From Sulfurovum sp. (GTDB lineage Bacteria; Campylobacterota; Campylobacteria; Campylobacterales; Sulfurovaceae): a stretch of 61,855 nt of DNA. The stretch is from assembly GCA_012329065.1 (NCBI GenBank), contig JAAXPZ010000004.1, positions 1-61,855 of the forward strand. Reading direction: 5' to 3'. The translations under genes were made by a program, and so were the position numbers. Each line of letters opens with the position of its first letter. The stretch's first letter is position 1. Below are positions 42,444 to 52,706 of the stretch, piece after piece. The notes under the pieces are model-generated. The model saw only the letters and a program-made list of their open reading frames with translations, ran no database searches and was not told the DNA's origin.

Positions 42444-42628
42444 TTGTGTCCTTTTGTTGCAGCACTCTCAAAATCAGTAGTCAACGATGAATCTACTATA
42501 CAGCTCACATAAACTGGCTTTGTCTTGTATCCACATCCTTGTAGAAAAAAACTACAGAAAATTAATGCTATAATACTAACATGAAAAGCAGTGAACAGAT
42601 TCTTTCCTCTCTTAGTAAGCAGTCTCAT
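42440..42628 (-). CDS. Small lipoprotein (LptM/YifL-like)
   Basis: A 62-residue precursor with a hydrophobic signal (FHVSIIALIFCSFF) and a lipobox LQGC, giving a mature peptide starting CGYKTKPVYVSC. Tiny lipoproteins with a CGxKxPxY start resemble LptM, which assists LptD folding; the match here is short and tentative. The ATG at 42628 follows GGGAG by 8 nt. Its first 48 bp overlap, on the opposite strand, the start of dciA. It is coupled to nadB by ATGA overlap. Confidence 0.68.
   Translation of the reverse strand: MRLLTKRGKNLFTAFHVSIIALIFCSFFLQGCGYKTKPVYVSCIVDSSLTTDFESAATKGHN
42569..42574 (+). promoter_or_regulatory. Extended -10 promoter giving a leaderless dciA mRNA
   Basis: TGC-TATAAT at 42566-42574 predicts transcription start at A42581, which is the first base of the dciA ATG. 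There is no room for a ribosome-binding site. The promoter lies inside the oppositely oriented lipoprotein gene. Confidence 0.55.
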
Positions 42629-43039
42629 TATGGCTCCCTTGTACAGCATGCATGTTATCAAAAATTTATGGCATTGCTACCAAAAAAATTTCAAAATGCA
42701 ATTGCATTTATCTATATTAAAAATAGAACACTTTTTATAGCTCTTTCTCATCCAGGCTACAAAATGGAGCTCAATTATAATAAAGAACTCTTTAAAGAGT
42801 TATTAGCCACACTTCGTCAGCATGCTCCAGAGTGTCAAGAGCATATCGCAGATGAAGTTGTACTCTTCAACTCCAAATATTATAAACCAAAAGAAAAAAA
42901 TGAATCAAACACCGTGCCGCACTACAGCGAACTATCTAGTGGTGATTTTGAGATAATGCTTGATGATGAAAAATTGAGAGAAAAATTTCTTCACTCAAAA
43001 GAGATTATATTACATAATCTAAATACCAAAACAGACTAA
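42581..43039 (+). CDS. dciA: DciA-family (DUF721) protein
   Basis: DciA is the ancestral bacterial loader of the replicative helicase DnaB. The 152-residue protein has the DUF721 core: FMALLPKKFQNAIAFIYIKNRTLFIALSHPGYKMELNYN, described here in pieces (FQNAIAFIYIKNRTLFIAL and SHPGYKMELNYN), then an acidic, probably flexible C-terminal tail. The start has no Shine-Dalgarno but sits exactly where an extended -10 box predicts the transcript to begin. uvrC follows 10 bp after its stop, so the pair is likely co-transcribed. Confidence 0.82.
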   Translation: MKSSEQILSSLSKQSHYGSLVQHACYQKFMALLPKKFQNAIAFIYIKNRTLFIALSHPGYKMELNYNKELFKELLATLRQHAPECQEHIADEVVLFNSKYYKPKEKNESNTVPHYSELSSGDFEIMLDDEKLREKFLHSKEIILHNLNTKTD

Positions 43040-43049
43040 TCTCACTGCA

Positions 43050-44840
43050 ATGATAGAAAGTATCAAAAAGCTACCTAGTTCATGTGGTGTCTATCAGTAT
43101 TTTGATCAACATTCCAAACTACTCTATATAGGCAAAGCAAAAAACCTCAAAAATCGTGTCAAAAGCTACTGGAGATTTACGCCTTCACTACAACCAAACC
43201 CAACATTAAATCCTAGAATCATCAAGATGCTTGCAGAGACAGTACGACTAGAGTATATTGTAGTCGATAGCGAAGAAGACGCACTTATACTAGAGAACTC
43301 ACTGATCAAACAGCTCAGACCAAAATACAATATTTTACTAAGAGATGACAAGACATACCCCTATATTTATATTGATGAGTCACAAGAATTTCCAAGATTT
43401 GAACTCACTAGAAAGGTGATAAAAGGTAATAAAATACGCTACTACGGGCCTTTTCCGAATGGTGGAAAAGCACTGCTTGATGCCATATATGAGATATACC
43501 AATTGGTACAAAAAAAGAGTTGTCTTAGGGGAGGACAAGCCTGTCTTTTTTATCAAATAGAAAAATGTTTGGCACCATGTGAGCAAAAAATTACTTCCAA
43601 GCAATACCATGAAATTATAGCTCAGGTCAAGAAGGCTATAAATGACAGAAAAACAATTACAGTAAAACTTCAAGAGCGTATGAGTATTCTTGCTAAAAAC
43701 GAGAGATATGAAGAGGCTGGCAAAATCAGAGACCAAATATCGCAGATAAAGTCTCTGAAAATAAACTCAAGTATCGATATGGCAAATAGTGAAGATATAG
43801 ATATTATCGCTATATCAAATACTAAAGAACAAAGCGTGATCGTAAAATTATTTATCAGGAATGGCAAGCTGGTATCTTCAGCACGTAGTTTATTTAGGGG
43901 AAACGGAATTTTTGATATTGCTGCAGCATACAGGCAAGTGTTGCTAGACTTCTATAGTACCCACAACCCTTCTGTTCCCAAAAGTATTCTTGTGGCTGAG
44001 TCATTTGACTCCATGTCAGACTTTTCTCAGATATTAAGCAAAAGAATTGGCAAAAAAATAATAATCAGTTCTCCGCAAAGAGGTAAGAAAAAAAGACTTG
44101 TAGAACTGTCACTTCGTAACGGACAAGAGCTTCTCAAAAATAGTCTAAAAAAACCTATGGGCATTGAGCCAAATATGAAGGATCTTCTTGAACTGGAGCG
44201 GTCGCCGCATAGAGTAGAAATATTTGACAACTCCCACATGATGGGTGTAGCTACTGTTGGTGCTATGGTAGTATGGAATGAAGGCATATGGGAAAGAGAC
44301 TCCTATCGCAGATATAAACTCGCAGCCAAAGACGAGTACGGACAAATGACAGAGATGCTGCAAAGACGAATAAGCAGTTTTGATACAAATCCAGCACCTG
44401 ACCTATGGGTACTTGATGGAGGACAAGCCAATCTTAATCTAGCAGTAGGATTATTGAAAACTATAGGAGTAAACCTTGATGTAGTTGCCATAGCAAAAGA
44501 AAAGCTTGACAGCAAAGCAAATCGTGCCAAAGGTGCAGCAAAAGATATTATCTATAGCCAAGAAGGAATATTGAAGCTCAAAAGCTCAGATAAAAGACTA
44601 CAGTGGCTACAAAAGCTTAGAGATGAATCACACCGATTCGCTATTGCCTATCACAAAAACCTAAAACGCAGAGAAGATACGCAGATATCGCTATTGAACA
44701 AAAAAGGAATCGGCAAAGCAACTGTCAAAAAACTTATAGATTATTTTGGGAGTTTTGATATGATAGAAAAAGCAAGGCATGAGGAGATTGCTTCAGTCAC
44801 AAATAAAAGTATTGCCCAAATTTTGTCAAAAAAAGCTTAA
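43050..44840 (+). CDS. uvrC: Excinuclease ABC subunit C
   Basis: The dual-incision nuclease of nucleotide excision repair. The 596 residues contain an N-terminal GIY-YIG domain (GVYQYFDQHSKLLYIGKAKNL), a Cys-rich segment (CLRGGQACLFYQIEKCLAPC), a UVR motif near 200-235, and the RNase H-like C-terminal nuclease domain (VEIFDNSHMMGVATVGAMVV, WVLDGGQANL). A terminal HhH pair (LLNKKGIGKATVKKLIDYFG) completes it. It lacks a good ribosome site and follows dciA by 10 bp. Confidence 0.97.
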   Translation: MIESIKKLPSSCGVYQYFDQHSKLLYIGKAKNLKNRVKSYWRFTPSLQPNPTLNPRIIKMLAETVRLEYIVVDSEEDALILENSLIKQLRPKYNILLRDDKTYPYIYIDESQEFPRFELTRKVIKGNKIRYYGPFPNGGKALLDAIYEIYQLVQKKSCLRGGQACLFYQIEKCLAPCEQKITSKQYHEIIAQVKKAINDRKTITVKLQERMSILAKNERYEEAGKIRDQISQIKSLKINSSIDMANSEDIDIIAISNTKEQSVIVKLFIRNGKLVSSARSLFRGNGIFDIAAAYRQVLLDFYSTHNPSVPKSILVAESFDSMSDFSQILSKRIGKKIIISSPQRGKKKRLVELSLRNGQELLKNSLKKPMGIEPNMKDLLELERSPHRVEIFDNSHMMGVATVGAMVVWNEGIWERDSYRRYKLAAKDEYGQMTEMLQRRISSFDTNPAPDLWVLDGGQANLNLAVGLLKTIGVNLDVVAIAKEKLDSKANRAKGAAKDIIYSQEGILKLKSSDKRLQWLQKLRDESHRFAIAYHKNLKRREDTQISLLNKKGIGKATVKKLIDYFGSFDMIEKARHEEIASVTNKSIAQILSKKA

Positions 44841-44895
44841 TTCTCTATTTAATATTAAAAAATGAGATTATAAAGATTTTTTATACTTTTATAGA

Positions 44896-44901
44896 TATAA
44901 T
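44896..44901 (+). promoter_or_regulatory. Candidate -10 box of the phosphorelay operon
   Basis: TATAAT at 44896 predicts a start near 44908 and an 84-nt leader. The leader contains a TTACG/CGTAA pairing and ends with AAGGAGAG before the ATG at 44992. No -35 is evident. Confidence 0.45.
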
Positions 44902-44991
44902 CCCTAATTACGGCGGCAGTTTAAGCTATTTTTGCGTAAAATGTGTATATTTATTGAATTGTGAAAGCTATACAACAAGGAGAGTGTAATT

Positions 44992-46632
44992 ATGTTTTTT
45001 ATTGTCAATCACGAGAACTACATTATCGCCGCAGATGCGGATTTTCTAGAAGAGGTAGGGGCAAAAAGCATTTATGAGATAGCCTCGTTCATACAAAACG
45101 GAAAAGTACAATTAGATGAGCTTGAATTATCCATAGCTTATTTCGAAAAAAATAGTTCTTTTTCAAAAGTATCTCTTTCTACATTTTTGGGAGATGCTTA
45201 TCTCTATAGAATTCAAGATACTATTGAAGATGAAGAGCAAAATGAAGAGACTATTTCTGATGATGAATTGCTTGGGCTACTGTCTATTGGAGCAGAGTAT
45301 GAAGAGAAAGAGATAGAACCTGAAGCAGAAGAGTCAGAAGAGCTTGTAGCTATTGATGAAAACAATGAAAAATGCGATGGCATTATCAATCTAGCTCAGA
45401 TAGAAATTGATGAGCCCCTAGAAGTCGTCGAAGAGACTTCGAAAGAAGAAGTAAAAGAAGATGACTCCTTTTCTGCCAAAGAACTTGCAGGGCTAGCAGG
45501 ACTCACAGGTGCTGGTCTGACAATCAACGAGTTGCTAGAGCAAAGTGAAGAGGTCAAAGATACAGCAGATGAGAGTCTAGATATCGATAACGATGATCCT
45601 CTCATCTCCCTCAAAGATGATCCAGAAGTTCCAATAGATAAAATGATAGAAGATTACAAAGATGACAATTTACAACTATTCCCTGATACTAAAGAGCTAG
45701 ACGAAGAACTGCTTGGTCATCCCATTGAAGAAGACAAGTCAGAAGATGCGGAATTAGAGGAAAAAGAATTACTCTCTGACGAATCGGCAAGTACAGAAGT
45801 GTCCAGTAAAATAGAACATCATATCAACATCGGGGAAATTTCTGCTCTTATCGGTGTTTCGCAAAATGAATATACTAACTTCTTGGAAGACCTTCAAAAA
45901 GAGTCATCCCAGCTTGAGCCTGACCTAAGAAACAATGACCTCAAAGCAAGCAGAGAAGCCATATCTATCCTAAAAGAAGCTTCTTTACTACTGCATCTCC
46001 CACACATAGCTGAAAAACTCTCTGAACTCTCAGACGCAACATCTGATGAAAAAGACGGCATCGTTAATGACTATTTGATGCTTGTATCAGGAGTCAACGA
46101 TATTAATACAGAAATGCCTGCTTTGGATATCATTTCCACTCCAGAAATAACTCATATGGAAGAAATGAAAAACTTAGACAAAAACAAGGAAGAAGTTCTT
46201 GACACTGTCTCTATCGAGGAAGAGGCTCCACACGATAGCTTATTGAACCCAGAAAGTTCTCAGCAACTCGTAGATAGCAAAGGGATCAACCTTGATCATA
46301 TACAGGCATTACCATTTGACTTCAGTATCAATGAGGCTGCAGATGATCTTACGCTTCCAGTATCTCTTGTTGGTGAATTTATTATTGATTTTATCAACCA
46401 AGGAAAAGAGAATCTACCTGTACTTCAAAAGGCATATGAAGACAAAGACTTAGATACATTGCAAAAGACTGCCCATATGCTCAAAGGTGCATCAAGCAAC
46501 CTACGCATCACTCCTATGGCAGATACACTATACGGTCTTCAATTTAATGATGATATTTCACGGGTACCTGAACTCATCAAGCAGTTTGCGGGTCAATTAA
46601 AAGCACTCTCTATTCAAATGAATCAAGAGTAG
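44992..46632 (+). CDS. Acidic histidine phosphotransfer (Hpt) protein
   Basis: A 546-residue, strongly acidic soluble protein. Residues 1-75 form an unassigned globular start ([18 protein letters not shown]). A long Glu/Asp-rich linker follows (~80-280). An internal helical bundle (~285-370) looks like an Hpt domain without its phospho-histidine ([18 protein letters not shown]). A second low-complexity stretch leads to a C-terminal Hpt domain (~455-546) with the phospho-acceptor His495 in [11 protein letters not shown]. It precedes the hybrid kinase by 15 bp and would pass phosphate between its receiver and the single-domain regulator encoded after it. Confidence 0.85.
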   Translation: MFFIVNHENYIIAADADFLEEVGAKSIYEIASFIQNGKVQLDELELSIAYFEKNSSFSKVSLSTFLGDAYLYRIQDTIEDEEQNEETISDDELLGLLSIGAEYEEKEIEPEAEESEELVAIDENNEKCDGIINLAQIEIDEPLEVVEETSKEEVKEDDSFSAKELAGLAGLTGAGLTINELLEQSEEVKDTADESLDIDNDDPLISLKDDPEVPIDKMIEDYKDDNLQLFPDTKELDEELLGHPIEEDKSEDAELEEKELLSDESASTEVSSKIEHHINIGEISALIGVSQNEYTNFLEDLQKESSQLEPDLRNNDLKASREAISILKEASLLLHLPHIAEKLSELSDATSDEKDGIVNDYLMLVSGVNDINTEMPALDIISTPEITHMEEMKNLDKNKEEVLDTVSIEEEAPHDSLLNPESSQQLVDSKGINLDHIQALPFDFSINEAADDLTLPVSLVGEFIIDFINQGKENLPVLQKAYEDKDLDTLQKTAHMLKGASSNLRITPMADTLYGLQFNDDISRVPELIKQFAGQLKALSIQMNQE

Positions 46633-46646
46633 CACGAGGACATAAA

Positions 46647-49061
46647 ATGAAAATAAACAACCAGGTTAAAATCAATGTACTTATGCCAGCAATAGTGCTT
46701 TTTATACTATCAAGCTCTTTACTGATTGTCAGCTACACCGTTTATGCACAAATAAGCTCATGGAGCGCACTATTGTCTGAATACAAAAGTTTCATACTGC
46801 CTATTACAATTACGATATGGCTACTAAGTATTGTTTTAGTAATATATGCTTATCGATCGTCCAAGTTGTTTGGCAGAAACGCAGAGGGATTAGAGAACAT
46901 AATAGCAAAAGCTGCAAGAGACCTTAGCGAAGATGATATTTCCACAGAGATGCGGACATTAAAAGACAGTATTAATCTTAGCACTTCAAAGGGAACCCAA
47001 AATGCTTATGATTTTTTGGGAGGCATGATAGAAACTGCAAAAATAGATAAAACTATTGCCTTAGAAGCAAATGAAGCTAAGTCCTTGTTTCTTGCCAACA
47101 TGTCACATGAGATTAGAACACCCATGAATGGAATCATTGGTTTTACAGAACTATTAAAAAATACCGATGTTAATGATGAGCAAAAAGAGTTTGTCTCTAT
47201 CATTGAAAAAAGTTCTGAGAATTTGCTGAGCATTATCAATAACATATTGGATCTCTCGAAAATAGAGAGTAACAATATAGAGGTAGAGAACAGCATATTT
47301 AATGCTAATGAGCAATTTGAGGGCACAATAGAAACATTTGCAGCTACAGCTGCAGAAAAAAATATTGACCTGAACTACTATTGTGATCCCCATATAAGCC
47401 GCGAACTCAAAGGTGACTCAGTTAAGCTTACGGAGATTCTAACTAACCTACTCAATAACTCCATCAAATTTACAAACTGCGGTGGTGAGATAACACTACA
47501 TGTAGAAAAAAAATCAAAAAAGGATTCTAAGAGTATAATTCAATTTACCGTAGAAGATACTGGAATAGGCATGACGAAAAAACAACTATCCAAAGTCTTC
47601 CAAGCATTTTCCCAAGCTGACTTGGATACTACTAGAAAGTATGGTGGCACCGGTCTAGGACTAACCATTAGTAAACAATATGTTGAGCTAATGGGCGGAG
47701 AGCTAAAGGTAGAAAGTGAAAAAGACAAGGGAAGTATCTTCTCTTTTAGCCTACCGCTAGAAGAGATTCCTTCCGCCATCCCAACCTTGCAAGACAGATT
47801 TTCTAATTTTACATTCTATAAATACGCCATGAATAAACGCGGAGTATTTGATGTATACTTAGATAAATATCTAGATTATTACGGTTCAAAATTATCTTCT
47901 TTTAGCTCTATTGGTGATCTCAAAAATCTTATATCACTTGACAGCAACAAACAATACTTGATAATGCTAGATATAGACGAAATTGACGATGCACTACTCA
48001 ATTCCCTAAATAGTATTGACAAAAGCAGACTCGTCTTGATGACAAATATTACATCAAGAAATATTGCTACCAAATACTCAGTGGCCCAAGAAAGTATTGT
48101 TTACAAACCATTACTCCCAAGTAAACTTGAGTATATGATTAAAGTGCAGACAGATCAACTTGCAACAGATACTCAAGTCAGCAAAACTGTTATGTCTACT
48201 AAAAATAAATTTAGTGGAAAAATTCTTGTTGTTGAGGATAATCTGATCAATCAAAAACTCGTTGTAAGTATCCTTAAAGGCATAGGCCTTCATGTAGATG
48301 TTGCCAATAATGGACTGGAAGGTTTTGAAAAGAGAAAAGATGAAGCGTATGATTTAGTATTCATGGATATACAAATGCCTATCATGGATGGTGTAGAGGC
48401 CACACATGCCATTCTAGAATACGAACAAGATGAAAATAAAAAGCATGTTCCTATAGTAGCACTGACTGCTAATGCCCTACAAGGAGATCGAGAAAGATTC
48501 CTAGCTGAAGGACTTGATGAGTACATTTCAAAGCCTATTAAAATGACGGAACTCCTTTATATACTCAACAAATTTATTTCAGATAAGCTTACTGTTGAAG
48601 TCACAGAAGAACCTATTTCTGACAAAGATACCAAAAAGAGTAAGACCAACAACACAAGCCCTATCAATAATAAGAATAAAATAACTATAGATGCAAAACC
48701 TGCAAGTAACAATAAACCCTCCATTCAAAGAAGAATACTCATTGCAAAACAGTCTACACTAAGTAGCAAAATATTATCGAAAATAATTGATTCTATGGGT
48801 TATGCTTATGATGTTGCATTAAGCCAAGATGCATTTGCTGAGTATGTAGGCAAAACAGACTATTTAGCTGTATTTACTGATGAAGTATTTTTGGATGCAT
48901 CTGATATGAATGCTATAAATAAATGGGATACAGCTTTTGTTTTTACTAGTGAACCAAAAGGTAGCAAATTAAAAGATAGTATCACTTACTATCAAGTTGA
49001 ATCACTTATGCAAAACAAAGGCATAAATAATATTATTAAAACAATCGAGGAGAATAGATGA
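46647..49061 (+). CDS. Hybrid sensor histidine kinase with one intact and two degenerate receivers
   Basis: An 804-residue membrane kinase. Two transmembrane segments (~11-33 and ~50-68) enclose only ~16 residues, so sensing is probably within the membrane or cytoplasm. HisKA has the phospho-His154 in [13 protein letters not shown], and the HATPase domain has [16 protein letters not shown] and [10 protein letters not shown] degenerate receiver-like region follows (~390-500, [12 protein letters not shown]). An intact receiver (~525-645) has phospho-acceptor Asp574 in [11 protein letters not shown] and SKPIK. After a low-complexity linker, a third region (~690-800, [20 protein letters not shown]) looks like a decayed receiver. 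The stop overlaps the next start by 4 bp. Confidence 0.92.
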   Translation: MKINNQVKINVLMPAIVLFILSSSLLIVSYTVYAQISSWSALLSEYKSFILPITITIWLLSIVLVIYAYRSSKLFGRNAEGLENIIAKAARDLSEDDISTEMRTLKDSINLSTSKGTQNAYDFLGGMIETAKIDKTIALEANEAKSLFLANMSHEIRTPMNGIIGFTELLKNTDVNDEQKEFVSIIEKSSENLLSIINNILDLSKIESNNIEVENSIFNANEQFEGTIETFAATAAEKNIDLNYYCDPHISRELKGDSVKLTEILTNLLNNSIKFTNCGGEITLHVEKKSKKDSKSIIQFTVEDTGIGMTKKQLSKVFQAFSQADLDTTRKYGGTGLGLTISKQYVELMGGELKVESEKDKGSIFSFSLPLEEIPSAIPTLQDRFSNFTFYKYAMNKRGVFDVYLDKYLDYYGSKLSSFSSIGDLKNLISLDSNKQYLIMLDIDEIDDALLNSLNSIDKSRLVLMTNITSRNIATKYSVAQESIVYKPLLPSKLEYMIKVQTDQLATDTQVSKTVMSTKNKFSGKILVVEDNLINQKLVVSILKGIGLHVDVANNGLEGFEKRKDEAYDLVFMDIQMPIMDGVEATHAILEYEQDENKKHVPIVALTANALQGDRERFLAEGLDEYISKPIKMTELLYILNKFISDKLTVEVTEEPISDKDTKKSKTNNTSPINNKNKITIDAKPASNNKPSIQRRILIAKQSTLSSKILSKIIDSMGYAYDVALSQDAFAEYVGKTDYLAVFTDEVFLDASDMNAINKWDTAFVFTSEPKGSKLKDSITYYQVESLMQNKGINNIIKTIEENR

Positions 49062-49429
49062 GTTTCAATGTTTTGATCGTTGATGATGATTTCATTAACA
49101 GAAAGCTAATTAGTACACTATTGAAAAAGCACACGGATATTGTCGGTAGTATGGTAGAGGCAGAAAATGGCTCCGAAGCACTTAGCATATTAAGGGAAGA
49201 CAAAAATATTAATATGATATTGTTAGATATTATGATGCCCATATTGGACGGAAAAGAGTTTTTGAAGATATTTAGAGCTGATGAAGCAAATAACTCTATT
49301 CCTGTCATAGTGCTATCTACCGATGACACACAAAGAACAGCAGTATTTAATCACGGCGCAGATGCCTTCTTACTTAAGCCCATCAAAGAAGGTGAGCTTC
49401 TTCCAGCTATCAAAGAGTGGATAACTTAA
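49058..49429 (+). CDS. Single-domain response regulator
   Basis: A 123-residue stand-alone receiver without output domain. Key residues are the acidic triad start VDDDF, phospho-acceptor Asp57 in [11 protein letters not shown], the switch serine/threonine in VIVLSTDD and Lys in FLLKPIKEG. It is coupled by ATGA overlap to the hybrid kinase and is the probable end point of the kinase-receiver-Hpt relay, acting by protein contact in the manner of CheY or Spo0F. Its target is not visible here. Confidence 0.92.
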   Translation: MSFNVLIVDDDFINRKLISTLLKKHTDIVGSMVEAENGSEALSILREDKNINMILLDIMMPILDGKEFLKIFRADEANNSIPVIVLSTDDTQRTAVFNHGADAFLLKPIKEGELLPAIKEWIT

Positions 49430-49452
49430 AACACCTCTAATAAGACTTACAC

Positions 49453-51870
49453 TCATAGTAGTGTAGTCTCGATGACCTCTTCTATGCAACTTACCCCTAT
49501 AATCTCTAAGTGCTTTTGTACCTCACTTGGAATATCTTCCAGATCTCTTTCTAGGTTTTTTTGTGGTATAAGAACTCTCTTTACACCTGCCTTATAGGCC
49601 GCTATAAGCTTCTCTTTTAGTCCACCTATTGGCAATACCTTACCAGTCAATGTCAACTCTCCTGTCATTGCAATTGTATTATCTACTTTTCTATCACTGA
49701 GTATTGAAGCAATCACTGTTGCCATAGCAATTCCTGCACTTGGTCCATCTTTTGGTGTGGCTCCTTCAGGAACATGAAGATGGAGATCATACCTCTTATA
49801 TACTTCGCTCACATCGACTCCAGTTGACTCTTCTTTCTCTTTAATGCTTTTTGGGATAATGTTTTCTGGTATCTCTACTATTTTATTGTCGATTAATATC
49901 TTAACAACACTGCTAGCAATGCGTGCTGACTCTTTCATTACATCACCTAGGCTGCCTGTTAGCTGCAAAGTACCTTTGCCTTTGATTCTAGTAGCTTCTA
50001 TGGTCAACACATCTCCCCCAACCGCTGTCCATGCCAAACCGTTTACTATTCCGATTTGAGGTTCTTTCTCTAAAGGGGAAATCTCAAATACTTTTTTATC
50101 TGCATATATCTTTAAATTTTTTGCAGTGACCTGAATCATTTCTATTCTCGGATTCTCTAAAATTTTTCTAGCTGCTTTACGCATTAGGGAAGCTAATTTT
50201 CTACGAAGATTTCTAACGCCAGGTTCCCTAGTATACTCTTCTATAAGCTTTTTAAGAGCTTTATCGCTTATGCTAAATTCATTGCGTCTGAGTGCATGTT
50301 TTTTCAACTCTTGTGGCATGAGGTACCTCTGTGCAATCTCAAATTTTTCATTTGGCATATAACTACTTAGAGGTATGAATTCCATCCTATCTCGCAAAGC
50401 TGAAGGTATACGCCCTACATCATTTGCAGTTGCAATAAAAATTGCTTTACTCAAATCGATATGAAAATTAAGATAATAATCACGATAATGTGCATTTTGC
50501 TCAGGATCTAGTATCTCTAGAAGTGCTGCAGTAGGATCACCTCTGCTACTTCTGCCCACTTTGTCAATCTCGTCTAGCACAATCACTGGATCCATCTTTT
50601 TAGCCTCAACTAGACCCTGCACGACTCGTCCTGGCATAGCACCGACATAAGTTCGGCGATGACCTCTCAGCTCATTTACATCCTCAAGTCCACCCAGAGC
50701 AATACGCACTAAGGGTCTTCCGAGTGCTGTTGCAATAGAGTTTGCCAAAGAGGTTTTACCTACACCTGGAGGACCTGCAAAACAAAGTATGACACCTCTT
50801 TCATCTTTATTTTTCTTACCTCGGAGCTCCGCTAATTCTTTCACGGAAAAGTACTCTATGATTCTATCTTTAGGTTTCTCTAGTGAATAGTGGTCTTTGT
50901 CTAGCTCCTCTGCTACTTTCTTTACATTGAGACTTTCTTTGCTAAAGTCTCCAAATGGCATCTCAAATACCCACTCCAGATAGCTTTGTACCACATTAGC
51001 ATCACCACTATCTGGATGCATCCTAGTCAATCGTTCTAGCTGTTTTGATATCTCTTTATAGGCATCCTCTTCTAGGTGTGGCTTAATCACATCGAGCTTC
51101 TCTCTAAACTCTGTGATCTCCTCTTCTCTTTGTGTATTTGTACCTAGCTCTTGTTGTATTTCTTTGAGTTGCTCCTTGAGAAAATACTCTTTATTGGTCT
51201 GCTCTATTTTAGTATGTACTTTTCTCTGTATCTCTTTTTGTACCTTAAGAGACTCTATCTCTGCAATAGCAATATCTATCAAGCCAAGAAGTCTACTCTC
51301 AATCTGATTATCAGCATATAGCTTATAGGCATCCTCTTTTTGTATTGTTAACATCGATGAGACAAGATCAGCAATACGATAAGGCTCACTATTTTCCTCG
51401 ATAGTCTTAACTAAATCAGCAGGAATTGTGCTATTCATTTGAGACAACTGCTTCATCTTGGCTCTAAGCATATCAAGAAGTGCCAATATACGTGTTTCGT
51501 CATAATGCTCATTCTCAACAGTAGATATAATCGCTTTAAGAGGCTCCTGACTAACTGACTCAACTATCTGGGCACGAGCAAGACCTTGAAAAAGTATTTT
51601 TACTCTTCCGTCAGGCATTTGAACTTTACGCATGATATTGCCTACTACGCCCATACTATACAAGGACTCAAAGCTTCTATCTCCTTCTTTACCAGACTGC
51701 GTTGATGCTACAAAAAGTAGAGAATTGTTCTCCATAGCATCTGTAACAGCGTCGATATCTTCCTGTGAAGTAAGAAATATTGGGCTTATCATAAAGGGGT
51801 AAAAAAAGAACTCGTCCTCAGCTATGATAGGAAGAGTGGTGGGGAATTTTTCATAATCACTTAATTGCAT
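49453..51870 (-). CDS. lon: ATP-dependent protease Lon
   Basis: A cytosolic AAA+ serine protease degrading misfolded and regulatory proteins. The 805 residues have the N-terminal LON domain (PTTLPIIAEDEFFFYPFM), Walker A GPPGVGKTS, Walker B VIVLDEIDK, and the C-terminal Ser-Lys protease with the catalytic Ser in KDGPSAGIAMA. I take the second ATG (51870) because AAGG sits six bases upstream of it, while the first ATG (51876) overlaps that site. It faces the phosphorelay genes. The lon-bamD neighbourhood, here interrupted by adk and mnmH, is known from Campylobacter. Confidence 0.98.
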   Translation of the reverse strand: MQLSDYEKFPTTLPIIAEDEFFFYPFMISPIFLTSQEDIDAVTDAMENNSLLFVASTQSGKEGDRSFESLYSMGVVGNIMRKVQMPDGRVKILFQGLARAQIVESVSQEPLKAIISTVENEHYDETRILALLDMLRAKMKQLSQMNSTIPADLVKTIEENSEPYRIADLVSSMLTIQKEDAYKLYADNQIESRLLGLIDIAIAEIESLKVQKEIQRKVHTKIEQTNKEYFLKEQLKEIQQELGTNTQREEEITEFREKLDVIKPHLEEDAYKEISKQLERLTRMHPDSGDANVVQSYLEWVFEMPFGDFSKESLNVKKVAEELDKDHYSLEKPKDRIIEYFSVKELAELRGKKNKDERGVILCFAGPPGVGKTSLANSIATALGRPLVRIALGGLEDVNELRGHRRTYVGAMPGRVVQGLVEAKKMDPVIVLDEIDKVGRSSRGDPTAALLEILDPEQNAHYRDYYLNFHIDLSKAIFIATANDVGRIPSALRDRMEFIPLSSYMPNEKFEIAQRYLMPQELKKHALRRNEFSISDKALKKLIEEYTREPGVRNLRRKLASLMRKAARKILENPRIEMIQVTAKNLKIYADKKVFEISPLEKEPQIGIVNGLAWTAVGGDVLTIEATRIKGKGTLQLTGSLGDVMKESARIASSVVKILIDNKIVEIPENIIPKSIKEKEESTGVDVSEVYKRYDLHLHVPEGATPKDGPSAGIAMATVIASILSDRKVDNTIAMTGELTLTGKVLPIGGLKEKLIAAYKAGVKRVLIPQKNLERDLEDIPSEVQKHLEIIGVSCIEEVIETTLL

Positions 51871-51956
51871 AATCATCCTTATACTGTATAAAATATTTAA
51901 GCGTACACTAGCAGATAAAACCTTGTATTTACTTGTGAATTAATTAAAAACTACAG

Positions 51957-52538
51957 CTAATACAATTCAACCAGCTTTTTCAGATAGTTATCTATATCTT
52001 GCAACACCTGATCTTGATCTCTTTGTGCATCAATAACTGTAAGTAGCCCTTTATCTTCGTAGAACTTTTCAATCTTCCCTATCAGACTCTCATAGGTTTC
52101 CATTTTATGTTCAAACAACGCTTCTTCGTCTTCAGTAAAGCCTTCAGGAAGTAATCTCTGCCTAGCAACATCCCTGCTTACCTTTAGCTCTATAATAGAC
52201 AGCAACTCTATGCCCTTATCGTAAATTAAAGCATCTGCAAGTATTTTCATCTGATTAAGTCCTCTTGGGAATCCGTCCATCAGCACTATACTCTTAGAGG
52301 ACTTCCTAATACGACCAAACACCTCATAGATAATCACTTCTCCTGGCACCAAATCACCTTTTTCAATATACATGCCCACTATTTTGCCTATAGTAGTACC
52401 CTGTTCAACCTCGTCTCTCAACAGATCACCAACATGAATACTGTCTATATCCTCAGGATGCATCTCATTGATTTTATCACTATATGTTGACTTTCCCGAC
52501 CCTGGTGCACCTATCATAAATATTAATTTCTTTGGCAT
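51957..52538 (-). CDS. adk: Adenylate kinase
   Basis: Interconverts ATP plus AMP and two ADP. The ~193-residue protein has the P-loop FMIGAPGSGKSTYSD, the AMP-binding region VGDLLRDEVEQGT and the MDGFPRGLNQ motif. The LID region is short (LPEGFTEDEEALFEHK) without zinc cysteines. Two consecutive ATGs (52541 and 52538) follow GGAGG; the second has better spacing. It is upstream of lon on the same strand, 86 bp away. The motif set is that of Adk rather than Cmk or Tmk. Confidence 0.9.
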   Translation of the reverse strand: MPKKLIFMIGAPGSGKSTYSDKINEMHPEDIDSIHVGDLLRDEVEQGTTIGKIVGMYIEKGDLVPGEVIIYEVFGRIRKSSKSIVLMDGFPRGLNQMKILADALIYDKGIELLSIIELKVSRDVARQRLLPEGFTEDEEALFEHKMETYESLIGKIEKFYEDKGLLTVIDAQRDQDQVLQDIDNYLKKLVELY

Positions 52539-52706
52539 CATTTTCCTCCACATATTACTTTTTAAATTATAACTAAAAAATAGACCAAACTATGCATCAT
52601 GACTACAAGATGACGCATTTTGGACTGAGGTGTAACTTAGTGTATAATACTGTTTGTCAGCATAGCTAACTAAAAATAATGGATTATTTTGAATCAAAAA
52701 TTACGC

